Positions 1 through 6,843 of a stretch of 13,849 nucleotides of DNA are shown here, piece after piece. The translations under genes were made by a program, and so were the position numbers. A model generated the notes under the pieces. It did no database searches and was not told where the DNA came from. It saw nothing but the letters and a program-made list of their open reading frames with translations. The stretch is from Bacteriovoracaceae bacterium (lineage in GTDB: Bacteria; Bdellovibrionota; Bacteriovoracia; Bacteriovoracales; Bacteriovoracaceae), in the NCBI GenBank assembly GCA_018060635.1, contig JAGOVR010000031.1, forward strand, positions 1-13,849, read 5' to 3'. Position 1 is the stretch's first letter; the number at the start of each line of letters is the position of its first letter.

Positions 1-327
1 GAAGAAGATAAACGTAAGTTTAAACGCAGTCCTTTTGTGGCAAGGCTTTTTTTTCATAATACAGAAAATCTTTATGAAGGAATTTGCCGAGACATTTCAG
101 TGGGTGGAATGCAACTGTTAGTGGCTAATTTCCCAGGGACTGTTGGAGATGAAATTACTTTGAATGTTCATCCTGAGAATACAGAATATCATTTTATTGC
201 TAAAGGTAAAATTGTGAGAATGTTAGAGGGGCATACGGGATTTTCTTTGCGTTTTACAGAGATTGGCCAAGTAGCTAAAGCCTGTATAGAAAAATACATT
301 GAAGAAAATGAGTCTTATGCTGGATAA
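1..327 (+). CDS. PilZ-domain c-di-GMP-binding protein (5' partial)
   Basis: PilZ domains bind cyclic di-GMP and change the activity of a partner. Reading from the first base gives an open frame whose residues 5-9 are RKFKR, the RxxxR motif, and whose residues 31-36 are DISVGG, the DxSxxG motif. These are the two ligand-contact motifs of PilZ, so binding should be intact. A GTG at base 37 could be taken as a start, but it would cut off the RxxxR motif. The true start therefore lies upstream of the window and the gene is truncated by the window edge. The 108 visible codons cover essentially one PilZ domain; whether another domain precedes it cannot be seen. The 3' end overlaps the next gene, which suggests translational coupling with the lipase-like hydrolase. 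The partner is unknown. Confidence 0.88.
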   Translation, partial: EEDKRKFKRSPFVARLFFHNTENLYEGICRDISVGGMQLLVANFPGTVGDEITLNVHPENTEYHFIAKGKIVRMLEGHTGFSLRFTEIGQVAKACIEKYIEENESYAG

Positions 328-1234
328 TTTTATAAAAGAACGTCGTCGTTTAGAGACAGGTTTTTTTGTTTCCCCAGTAGATGGAACTAAACTTTTTTAT
401 TACCAATCTTTTCCTGAAATAATTAAAGTGGGTAAACCTACCTACCACTTGATTTTAGTGCATGGAGCTTTTGAATATCATGCTCGGCATGAGACTCTAC
501 ATAATTATTTTGCCACAAATTTTCCAGATAATATTATTATCAGTGCTTTTGATCTCCGTGGTCATGGGTTAAGTGAAGGCATTAGATCTCATGTGGAAAA
601 TTTTCAGTTTTACTGTGAAGATTTATTAGCTTTCTTATCACTGCAAAAAAATCTTTCAACCCGTGTGGATTTTTCTTTTGTATTAGGACACAGCATGGGA
701 GGGTTGATTGTAGCAAAAACATTAGCAGAATTTTCTTCTAAGATACAGATACCACTGACAGGTTTTATTTTATCTAATCCAGCTATGAAAATTAAAAGTT
801 TCATGGCCCGCAAAACTAGAAAATTAGTAAAGTTTTTTTCCTATAAAAAACCTTATTTTCGCTCGCCTCTGGTTTTTTCTTTAAATGATTTAGGCAGAGA
901 TAAGGATTCAGTTCGAAATTATAAAGAAGATCCTCTGATTACTAAGTCTGTAAGTCTTAGTATGGTGAGAGAATTAATGGAAACGTCTCTGACTTTTAGC
1001 CAAGAGACAGTGCATTTTAAAATTCCCAGCCTAAGCTTATTGTCAGGACAAGATCATATTGTGGATTTTCAAGTCACTCGTGATTTTATGTGCAAAGCTT
1101 TAGGCCCTGAACACAAGGTTATTATTTATAATGAGACTTTTCATGAACTTTTTCGTGAACCAGAGAAAGAACAAGTTTTCTCTGATATGATGAATTGGAT
1201 TTTAACTATTGGGGATAAAAATGCTAAAAAATAA
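317..1234 (+). CDS. Alpha/beta hydrolase, monoacylglycerol lipase / lysophospholipase (PldB-like) family
   Basis: Likely a cytoplasmic serine hydrolase that cleaves an acyl ester such as a monoglyceride or lysophospholipid. Counting from ATG 317 (305 aa), the parts of the fold are: oxyanion-loop HGAFEYHARH near residues 49-58, the DLRGHGLSEG segment typical of the Hydrolase_4/COG2267 family, nucleophile elbow GHSMG with Ser126, acid Asp246 in SGQDH, and base His276 in ETFHELFREP. The triad is complete and the length normal. There is no signal peptide. Possible starts are TTG 299, ATG 308 and ATG 317. ATG 317 was chosen because a GAAGAA purine stretch lies at 301-306, about 10 nt upstream, while ATG 308 has it almost adjacent. 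The gene overlaps the PilZ gene by 11 bp and the following lipoprotein gene by 14 bp. The substrate cannot be told from the sequence. Confidence 0.87.
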   Translation: MLDNFIKERRRLETGFFVSPVDGTKLFYYQSFPEIIKVGKPTYHLILVHGAFEYHARHETLHNYFATNFPDNIIISAFDLRGHGLSEGIRSHVENFQFYCEDLLAFLSLQKNLSTRVDFSFVLGHSMGGLIVAKTLAEFSSKIQIPLTGFILSNPAMKIKSFMARKTRKLVKFFSYKKPYFRSPLVFSLNDLGRDKDSVRNYKEDPLITKSVSLSMVRELMETSLTFSQETVHFKIPSLSLLSGQDHIVDFQVTRDFMCKALGPEHKVIIYNETFHELFREPEKEQVFSDMMNWILTIGDKNAKK

Positions 1235-1748
1235 AATGCTACTGCTCCTTTCCGTATTCCTTTTTTCTTGTAGCCATGTTTCACAAAAACAAGTCTATCA
1301 AAAACAAGAAAAAATTTCAGGCGGTGTTTTTGAACAAGAAGAGTGGAAAGATGCCTTAAAATTTAAACGAGTGTCTTGGTACAGTGAAGTAAATATGCAT
1401 TATGAAGCCTTAATCGCCCCTCTTGAGGAGAAATCGCCTTTTAGAAAGTGGTTAAGTGAAGATGAAAAGAATATGGTCAAAGCTTGCACGTCTTTTTTTA
1501 TTGCACAGATTTATACTATTGATTCAGAAATTATTTCGCATCAAATGTTCATTTCTCAAGTTGAAAAAGCTGGATTTAAAACTTTTCTTATTCCTCATTT
1601 TGCCAAGGAGCTAAACGCTCATCCTGAAGTCAGTTGGCGCAACTTAAAAACATATCAAGTCACAGGTATTTGTAACTCTCAAAATAACGTTCTAAAGATG
1701 CCTATATCCTTTCCTGGATTTCCAGCAGTGATGATCGTTGTTGAATAA
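1221..1748 (+). CDS. Small lipoprotein of unknown function
   Basis: The N-terminus is a type II signal peptide: a short Lys-containing head, a Leu/Val/Phe-rich core, then LFSC with Cys17 as the probable lipidated residue. The mature part of about 159 residues is mixed and soluble in character, with two further cysteines (in KACTS and TGICN). It was not recognised as any known family. ATG 1221 was chosen over an upstream in-frame TTG at 1209 because GGGGA at 1211-1215 sits 5 nt before it. A second in-frame ATG at 1236 would still give a short signal peptide. The start lies inside the last codons of the hydrolase gene, so the two are probably translated together. With the PilZ gene they form a three-gene unit. 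The function is unknown; a cell-envelope location is inferred from the lipobox. Confidence 0.75.
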   Translation: MLKNKMLLLLSVFLFSCSHVSQKQVYQKQEKISGGVFEQEEWKDALKFKRVSWYSEVNMHYEALIAPLEEKSPFRKWLSEDEKNMVKACTSFFIAQIYTIDSEIISHQMFISQVEKAGFKTFLIPHFAKELNAHPEVSWRNLKTYQVTGICNSQNNVLKMPISFPGFPAVMIVVE

Positions 1749-1800
1749 AAAATTAGAGGATAACCACTTGTTTTTAATAGAGTTATTAAGCATAAAATTC

Positions 1801-1827
1801 TCAAGTTTTTAAATTTTTTGCCGATAG
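1801..1827 (+). promoter_or_regulatory. Sigma-28 (FliA)-type promoter of the Ser/Thr kinase gene
   Basis: TCAAGTTT at 1801-1808, then exactly 11 bases, then GCCGATAG at 1820-1827. The enterobacterial FliA consensus is TAAAGTTT-N11-GCCGATAA, so each box matches at 7 of 8 positions with ideal spacing. Transcription would start near 1833-1835 and give a short leader carrying the ribosome binding site. It is the only such match noticed by eye in the window. Confidence 0.72.
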
Positions 1828-1841
1828 GCTCTTACAGATAA

Positions 1842-1850
1842 AGAGAGGGG
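1842..1850 (+). promoter_or_regulatory. Strong ribosome binding site of the kinase gene
   Basis: AGAGAGGGG, then a T-run spacer of seven bases (TTTTTTA) before ATG 1858. This is the most G-rich Shine-Dalgarno seen in the window and it fixes the kinase start. Confidence 0.65.
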
Positions 1851-1857
1851 TTTTTTA

Positions 1858-3672
1858 ATGTCAGACGATGTAAATATCGAACTTAAGAAGTTCGGTCGTT
1901 ACCTTATTTTAGATCATTTAGTTGATGGTGGAATGGCCAAGATCTGTCGTGCTCGTTTTATTAGTGAACAAGCTGACAAGATTGTGGCGATTAAAATGAT
2001 TCAGCCTCAGTATTCACGCAACACTAATTTTAAAACTATGTTCCTCAATGAGATTAAAGTTACCTTTGGTCTGATTCATCCCAATATCGCTCAGACTTAT
2101 GATTATGGAGATCTACAAGGTCAACTCTTTACCACCATGGAATATGTAGATGGGGCCAATCTTAAGCAATTTTTAGTAAGACTTAAGGAAACAAATTTTT
2201 CTTTTCCTATTGAGCTTTCTGTTTATGTTATCTCTCAAGTATGCCAAGGACTTTTTTACGCCCATAATTTTTCAGATAAACTTACAGGTAAGGCCATTCA
2301 TATTATCCATAGAGATATTTCGCCTCATAATATTATGATTAATTATGATGGGGCCGTGAAGATTATTGATTTTGGAATTGCTAAAGCTGAAACCAATAGT
2401 GAAGTGACGCAAGCTGGAACCATTAAAGGCAAACTTTCCTATTTAGCACCAGAATATTTAGAAGGAATGACCTTGGATCCAAGATATGACCAATTTGGAG
2501 TAGGAGCAACGCTTTGGGAGCTGTTATGTGGAACTAAACTTTTTTCAGCCACAAATGATTTGGCTGTTTTAAAACTCATTCAAAAATGTCATGTTCCTGC
2601 TCCTTCAACTATTAATCCAAAAATTCCTAAAGAACTTGATGAGATTGTTTTGAAGTCTTTGTCTAAAAACAGAGATGATCGTTTTGCTGATATGGAGCAA
2701 ATGAGTCGTGCTTTAGTTAAATTTCTCTATGCTAATTATCCTAACTTTAACTCTAGTGATTTAGCTTATTTTTCTAAAAAGTTATTTAAAGAAGATATTG
2801 AAAAAGATCAAATAAAAATGCGTGAGTTTGGTAAAATTAATATGACTCCTTACTTGACTCAATACAAAAATGAATCACAAGGGCGAGGGCAGAATGCAGT
2901 AGAAAAAACACAAACAAATATTCGAGATAGAACTCGTAGAGAGATAGATTTTGATATTAAAGATGCACCAGCACTTACAGTTGGAAAAAAAACAGAACAG
3001 CGAGGGACAGGGATTCATAATATAGGAGAAAAAACGGGAACCTCTACTCGTGTTCGCTACACTAAAACAGATTTAAAAAAAGAAGCTCTATTAGATTCTC
3101 AGGAGAAGAAGAGTTCTTGGGGGATTATTTTAGTTGTTGTTCTCGTTGCGGCGCTAGCTTTTTCTCAAAAACAAAAGATAAAAAAAATATTTAAAAGTTC
3201 TAAAGAGAGTCCCGCTTTAAGTGTTGAAGAAAGTAATATAGGTAAGGGACTTCTTTTTATTACAGGCTTTGATCCTTATATGGAACTTTTTATTGATGGA
3301 AAAAGTGTTAGCTATTCTACAGCAGGTCTCGCTGTTCCTTTAGAAGGGGTGCATATTTTGAGTGTAGAAAAAAATGCTCATAGACCCTTTAAGCAGGAAT
3401 TTTCTTTTGCTCAAGGGCAGTCTTCTTTTAACATTGAGATTCCTAAACTGGAAGAAATTAAATATGGGGAACTTTCGACATCCTCCAATTATTTAGAGGG
3501 GAGTTTGATTAGTTTTGAAGTGTTTGGTGAAAAAGTAGAAAAAGAATTGCCTTTAAAACAGCTTCGTCTTCCTGTAGGCAAATATGACGCTATTATTATC
3601 AATCCTATTTTACATACAGAAAAAAAAGTTAGTTTTGATATTGAAGAAAATAAAAATTTTAACTTACCTTAA
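1858..3672 (+). CDS. Membrane-anchored Ser/Thr protein kinase with tandem PEGA-like C-terminal domains
   Basis: A 604-aa Hanks-type kinase. Residues about 13-290 form the catalytic domain: glycine-loop variant LVDGGMAK (21-28), ATP lysine K46 in VAIK, catalytic loop HRDISPHN (151-158, Asp153 and Asn158), Mg-binding DFG (171-173) and an intact SYLAPE P+1 region. It should be active. A polar linker of about residues 320-418, rich in Thr, Lys and Arg, could be autophosphorylated. One transmembrane helix follows at about 421-437. Outside the membrane lie two PEGA-like beta modules, about 464-530 (FIDGKSV, then EGVHILSV) and about 537-604 (ending in PVGKYDAIII and a strand). PEGA domains are often found on the outer side of bacterial kinases, possibly to sense or bind the envelope. 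Its own sigma-28-type promoter precedes it, so it may be co-regulated with motility genes. It converges on mgtE with only 2 bp between stop codons. Substrates are unknown. Confidence 0.9.
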   Translation: MSDDVNIELKKFGRYLILDHLVDGGMAKICRARFISEQADKIVAIKMIQPQYSRNTNFKTMFLNEIKVTFGLIHPNIAQTYDYGDLQGQLFTTMEYVDGANLKQFLVRLKETNFSFPIELSVYVISQVCQGLFYAHNFSDKLTGKAIHIIHRDISPHNIMINYDGAVKIIDFGIAKAETNSEVTQAGTIKGKLSYLAPEYLEGMTLDPRYDQFGVGATLWELLCGTKLFSATNDLAVLKLIQKCHVPAPSTINPKIPKELDEIVLKSLSKNRDDRFADMEQMSRALVKFLYANYPNFNSSDLAYFSKKLFKEDIEKDQIKMREFGKINMTPYLTQYKNESQGRGQNAVEKTQTNIRDRTRREIDFDIKDAPALTVGKKTEQRGTGIHNIGEKTGTSTRVRYTKTDLKKEALLDSQEKKSSWGIILVVVLVAALAFSQKQKIKKIFKSSKESPALSVEESNIGKGLLFITGFDPYMELFIDGKSVSYSTAGLAVPLEGVHILSVEKNAHRPFKQEFSFAQGQSSFNIEIPKLEEIKYGELSTSSNYLEGSLISFEVFGEKVEKELPLKQLRLPVGKYDAIIINPILHTEKKVSFDIEENKNFNLP

Positions 3673-3674
3673 AT

Positions 3675-4994
3675 CTATAGCATAATTCCACTTAAGAACA
3701 GACTCGCCATAGTGAAGTAAATAATAATCCCCGTAACATCTACCAGTGTGGCCACGAAAGGGGCCGAAGCGGTAGCAGGGTCCAAACCCGCTTTTCTTAA
3801 AATGAAAGGCAGCATAGAACCTGCTAGTGTTCCCCAAAGAACAATGCCGACTAAACTAGACGCTACTGTAAGTCCCACTAAAACATAATGTTCGCCGTAA
3901 AGAGTATGACGAGAAGGCCAAAGCAAAATACGAATGAGACCAATGCTTCCTAAAATTCCGCCTAAAACCATACCTGAAGAAAGTTCTCTTAAAAAAACTT
4001 TCCACCAATCTCGTAATTTTATCTCTCCTAGTGCCATGGCACGAATAATCAGGGTAGAGGCTTGAGAACCAGAATTTCCACCACTACTAATAATCAGAGG
4101 AATAAAAAGGGCCAAAACTACTGCGCGTTGAATTTCTTTTTCATAATAACCCATAGCTGTGGCCGTAAACATTTCACTTAAAAAAAGAACGGTAAGCCAT
4201 CCTGCTCGTTTTTTTATAATTTGCAGAAAACCTACTTGAAAGTAAGGGGCACCTAAGGCTTCCATCCCTCCAATTTTTTGCATATCTTCGGTAGTTTCTT
4301 TTTCTACTACATCGACAACGTCATCTACGGTCACAATTCCTTTCATATGATGTTGATCATCAACAACGGGAATAGCAGTGAGTCCATGATGAGAGAACTT
4401 ACGACTCACTTCTTCTTGATCCATATTTTCAGGAATAGTAATAAGTTCTTTGGTCATAATATCACTGATAAGTTTTTCAGAAGAGGCTAAGAGTAGGTCA
4501 CGAAAAGAAACGGTTCCTAAAAGAATCTCACCCTCTCCAATAACATAAGCATAATGAATAGTTTCTTTTTGCTTTCTAGCTTGTGCTCGTAAATAACGTA
4601 AAGAGACATCTACCGAAATATCAGGCTTAAGCCTCACAAAGTGAGGATTCATAAGTCCTCCCGCTTCATCTTCGGCATAGGTCAAAAGAGCAATAACGTC
4701 TGATTGAGTATCACTATCTAATAAATTGAGAAGAGAGGGACGTTCTTCATGGGAAAATTCTTGAATAAGATCGGCGGCATCATCAGGAGGTAAAAGTCTC
4801 AGCCAAGAGCGCCACTCATTAGAAGGTAAATCACTGATAATTTTAGCTTGTTCTGGAGTGCTTAATTCTAAAAAAAGTTCTTCAGCGTCAGGACGGCTAA
4901 AGTTTCTAAAGGCATTTTTGCGCTCTTCATGACTTAATTCCATCCATCCTTCATGCAGATCACTGGTGACTTTGGTGGAGTTATTTGTTTCCAT
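3675..4994 (-). CDS. mgtE: Magnesium transporter MgtE
   Basis: A 439-aa Mg2+ channel/transporter of the inner membrane with the full family layout. Residues about 20-120 are the helical MgtE_N domain. Residues about 120-235 hold a pair of CBS domains (SDIMTKELITIPEN and the second repeat ending VTVDDVVDVV). A connecting plug helix, TTEDMQKIGG, follows, and about 265-439 form five membrane helices. The signature GGNSGSQ...RAMALG lies at 305-323. Asp419 in LVDVTG corresponds to the pore aspartate that selects Mg2+ in the Thermus protein. In the family the cytosolic N and CBS domains close the pore when Mg2+ is high, so regulation is probably post-translational; no M-box leader is visible. It is the last gene of the eight-gene minus-strand run, 16 bp after ppsR, with AGGT about 10 nt before the ATG. 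Confidence 0.95.
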   Translation of the reverse strand: METNNSTKVTSDLHEGWMELSHEERKNAFRNFSRPDAEELFLELSTPEQAKIISDLPSNEWRSWLRLLPPDDAADLIQEFSHEERPSLLNLLDSDTQSDVIALLTYAEDEAGGLMNPHFVRLKPDISVDVSLRYLRAQARKQKETIHYAYVIGEGEILLGTVSFRDLLLASSEKLISDIMTKELITIPENMDQEEVSRKFSHHGLTAIPVVDDQHHMKGIVTVDDVVDVVEKETTEDMQKIGGMEALGAPYFQVGFLQIIKKRAGWLTVLFLSEMFTATAMGYYEKEIQRAVVLALFIPLIISSGGNSGSQASTLIIRAMALGEIKLRDWWKVFLRELSSGMVLGGILGSIGLIRILLWPSRHTLYGEHYVLVGLTVASSLVGIVLWGTLAGSMLPFILRKAGLDPATASAPFVATLVDVTGIIIYFTMASLFLSGIML

Positions 4995-5010
4995 AAAAAA
5001 ATTTACCTAT

Positions 5011-5889
5011 TTAAGAATTTTCTTCTCCGCTTACTTTTTCTCTTTGCTCTTGCTTAAAGATATTACTTTTTCTCATATTGAGAAGTCTTAAAATTTCGGC
5101 GGCAGTTTCTTCCAGAGCTTTACCAGTTACATTAAATACTGGCCAGCGTTTATTTTCTTTAAAAAACTTATTGGCCCATTCTACTTCTTCAATAATTTTA
5201 TTCATGTCGGCATAGTCCCCATCTGTTTTAATAGTTCCTAACTTACTTAAACGATTAGCTCTAATTTCTCTTAAGGTATCAGCATTAATGGTAAGAGCAA
5301 AAATTTTTCGTTGGTCAATTTCAAAAAGCCCTTTAGGAGGAGGAGAACCTAAGATAAGAGGGACATTAACAACTTTTAGACCATGCAGAGAAAGAAAAAT
5401 AGAAAGAGGAGTTTTGGAAGTCCTAGAAACTCCTACTAAGATAACATCAGCAAGGTGAAGTGATTCAATATTTTTTCCATCATCATGGTTTAAGGTAAAT
5501 TCCATGGCCTCGACTCTTTTAAAATAGTCATCATTCACGGCGTGTAAAAGTCCAGGATTAGCTGAAGGCTCGTGGTCTAAAACATTAGAGAGAGCTGTTA
5601 GCAGTGGTCCCATCAAATCAACAGAGCGGATGCGCTTAGAGCGAGAGCATTCAATAAGATAATTTCTAAGTTGTTTAGAGACAATCGTATAAACCACCAA
5701 ATCATGATGGATAGAAGCTTCAGTTAAAATAGCGTCAATTTGCTCTTTGGTGCGTATGTTTTTATAACGAGTAAAAAAAACATCTTTTTGCCCAAATTGA
5801 GTCATAGCCGCACGGGTTAAAGCACTGGCCGTTTCTCCTGTGGCATCGGAGATGATAACAATTTTAATAGAGTTATTTATTTTAGTCAT
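5011..5889 (-). CDS. ppsR: Pyruvate,phosphate dikinase / PEP synthase regulatory protein (DUF299 family)
   Basis: Proteins of this family are bifunctional: they use ADP to phosphorylate a threonine in PEP synthase (or PPDK) and so switch it off, and use phosphate to remove the group by phosphorolysis. They thereby control pyruvate-to-PEP flux. The N-terminal signature ISDATGETA is at residues 13-21 and the nucleotide-binding loop GVSRTSKT at 153-160, followed by the conserved PLSIFLSLHG. At 292 aa the length is normal. No PEP synthase or PPDK gene lies in the window, so the target is inferred, and whether it acts on PpsA or PpdK is open. The Shine-Dalgarno is weak. The gene starts 24 bp after miaA and ends 16 bp before mgtE. 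Its presence in the same unit as pgi fits joint control of glycolysis and gluconeogenesis. Confidence 0.9.
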   Translation of the reverse strand: MTKINNSIKIVIISDATGETASALTRAAMTQFGQKDVFFTRYKNIRTKEQIDAILTEASIHHDLVVYTIVSKQLRNYLIECSRSKRIRSVDLMGPLLTALSNVLDHEPSANPGLLHAVNDDYFKRVEAMEFTLNHDDGKNIESLHLADVILVGVSRTSKTPLSIFLSLHGLKVVNVPLILGSPPPKGLFEIDQRKIFALTINADTLREIRANRLSKLGTIKTDGDYADMNKIIEEVEWANKFFKENKRWPVFNVTGKALEETAAEILRLLNMRKSNIFKQEQREKVSGEENS

Positions 5890-5913
5890 AACTTAAGCAT
5901 ACTAAAGAAAAAG

Positions 5914-6843
5914 CTATTTGATTAAAAAAGATTGAACAGACCCCCAAATTTTATCTTGATCAGGAGGACAAAAGACTACTTTGTTGGGGATTTTTTGAAA
6001 CCATGTCCTCTGAGACTTAGCAAGTTGCCTTGTAGCGATAATAATTTTTTCTTTTAGTTCTTTTAAAGAAAGAATAGATCCTTGGAGGTATGCCTGAGTT
6101 TCTTTGTAGCCTATGGAAAGCAGTGGTTTTTCATCCCCTTGAAAGCCATGACTTAATAAACTTTGTACTTCTTGTATGAGTCCTTGATTGAGCATATTTT
6201 CAGTGCGTTTTTGGATACGTTCTTCATGGATAGGCTTGGGGTAGTCTAGATAGATATGTAAAAAATCGTAAGGGAAAGAGTGCTCTTTTTCTGTATGTAT
6301 TTTTTTAGCTTGAGAGAAAGGAATTCCTGTACTCCAAAAATGTTCTACGGCCCGTCGAATACGATAATGGTCATTAGGGTGTAGAATTTTAAAATTTTCA
6401 GGATCACATTTTTCTAAAATATTTAAAAAAGCTGTGATTCCTTCTTCTTTAAATAAATCCTCTGATTTTTTTAAGATATCGGGCGAGGGTGTCACCGAAG
6501 GATACATTCCTTGCATTAAAGCCTTAAGATAAAAACCACTTCCTCCTACCAAAAAGAGGGGTTGTTGTAATTTTTGTAGTTCTTGCATGAGAGGCAGTGC
6601 TTTTTTTACAAAATCAGCGGCATTAATAGGGTGATGAGCACTTTCACTAGCAAGGAGATAATGAGGTACGCCTTTTTGTTCTTCTTTTGAAGGTCTTGCT
6701 GTTCCTATACAAAGTTCTTTGTAAAACAAAAGAGAGTCAAAATTGATAATAAGACCATGAGCTTTTAAAGCACAATGAATCGCAATATCTGTTTTTCCTG
6801 TGGCGGTTGGCCCTGAGATAATCACAACCTTACTTTGAGTCAT
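5914..6843 (-). CDS. miaA: tRNA dimethylallyltransferase MiaA
   Basis: Transfers a dimethylallyl group from DMAPP to N6 of A37 in tRNAs that read UNN codons, which stabilises codon-anticodon pairing. The P-loop GPTATGKT is at residues 11-18. The substrate segment with FDS (35-37) and ELCIGTARPS (43-52) follows, then GGSGFYLKAL (100-109), IGYKE and ATRQLAKSQRTWF near the C-terminus, all in the order known for MiaA. At 309 aa it is full length. The family usually has Met/Gln after DS (as in DSMQVY); here the residues are Leu-Leu-Phe, a mild variation. The start ATG lies within the last codons of mutL (14-bp overlap), so the two are probably translationally coupled. The mutL-miaA neighbourhood is a common bacterial arrangement and supports both calls. 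Confidence 0.96.
   Translation of the reverse strand: MTQSKVVIISGPTATGKTDIAIHCALKAHGLIINFDSLLFYKELCIGTARPSKEEQKGVPHYLLASESAHHPINAADFVKKALPLMQELQKLQQPLFLVGGSGFYLKALMQGMYPSVTPSPDILKKSEDLFKEEGITAFLNILEKCDPENFKILHPNDHYRIRRAVEHFWSTGIPFSQAKKIHTEKEHSFPYDFLHIYLDYPKPIHEERIQKRTENMLNQGLIQEVQSLLSHGFQGDEKPLLSIGYKETQAYLQGSILSLKELKEKIIIATRQLAKSQRTWFQKIPNKVVFCPPDQDKIWGSVQSFLIK

Noticed and set aside
37..327. GTG at 37 as the start of the PilZ gene
   Set aside because: It would remove the RxxxR c-di-GMP motif, which is intact in the open frame reaching the window edge.
610..813. Minus-strand open frame inside the hydrolase gene
   Set aside because: It lies fully within a gene with a complete catalytic triad and encodes no recognisable motif; a shadow.
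1749..1800. Terminator after the lipoprotein gene
   Set aside because: No stable hairpin followed by a T-run was found; read-through into the kinase gene cannot be excluded.
4623..4646. Short palindromes AGGCTTAAGCCT and CCTCAC-AAA-GTGAGG in mgtE
   Set aside because: Arms of six bases are expected by chance over this length and there is no U-run.
4765..4795. GCCGAT on the minus strand inside mgtE as a second sigma-28 promoter
   Set aside because: The box 11 bases upstream (TTTACCTC) does not match AAGTTT, and the site is deep inside a gene.
4995..5010. Mg2+ riboswitch (M-box) upstream of mgtE
   Set aside because: Only 16 bp separate it from ppsR, too little for such an element.
5887..5904. 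Mini-ORF (MLKL) overlapping the ppsR start as ATGA
   Set aside because: It is four codons with no ribosome binding site; a leader role cannot be supported.
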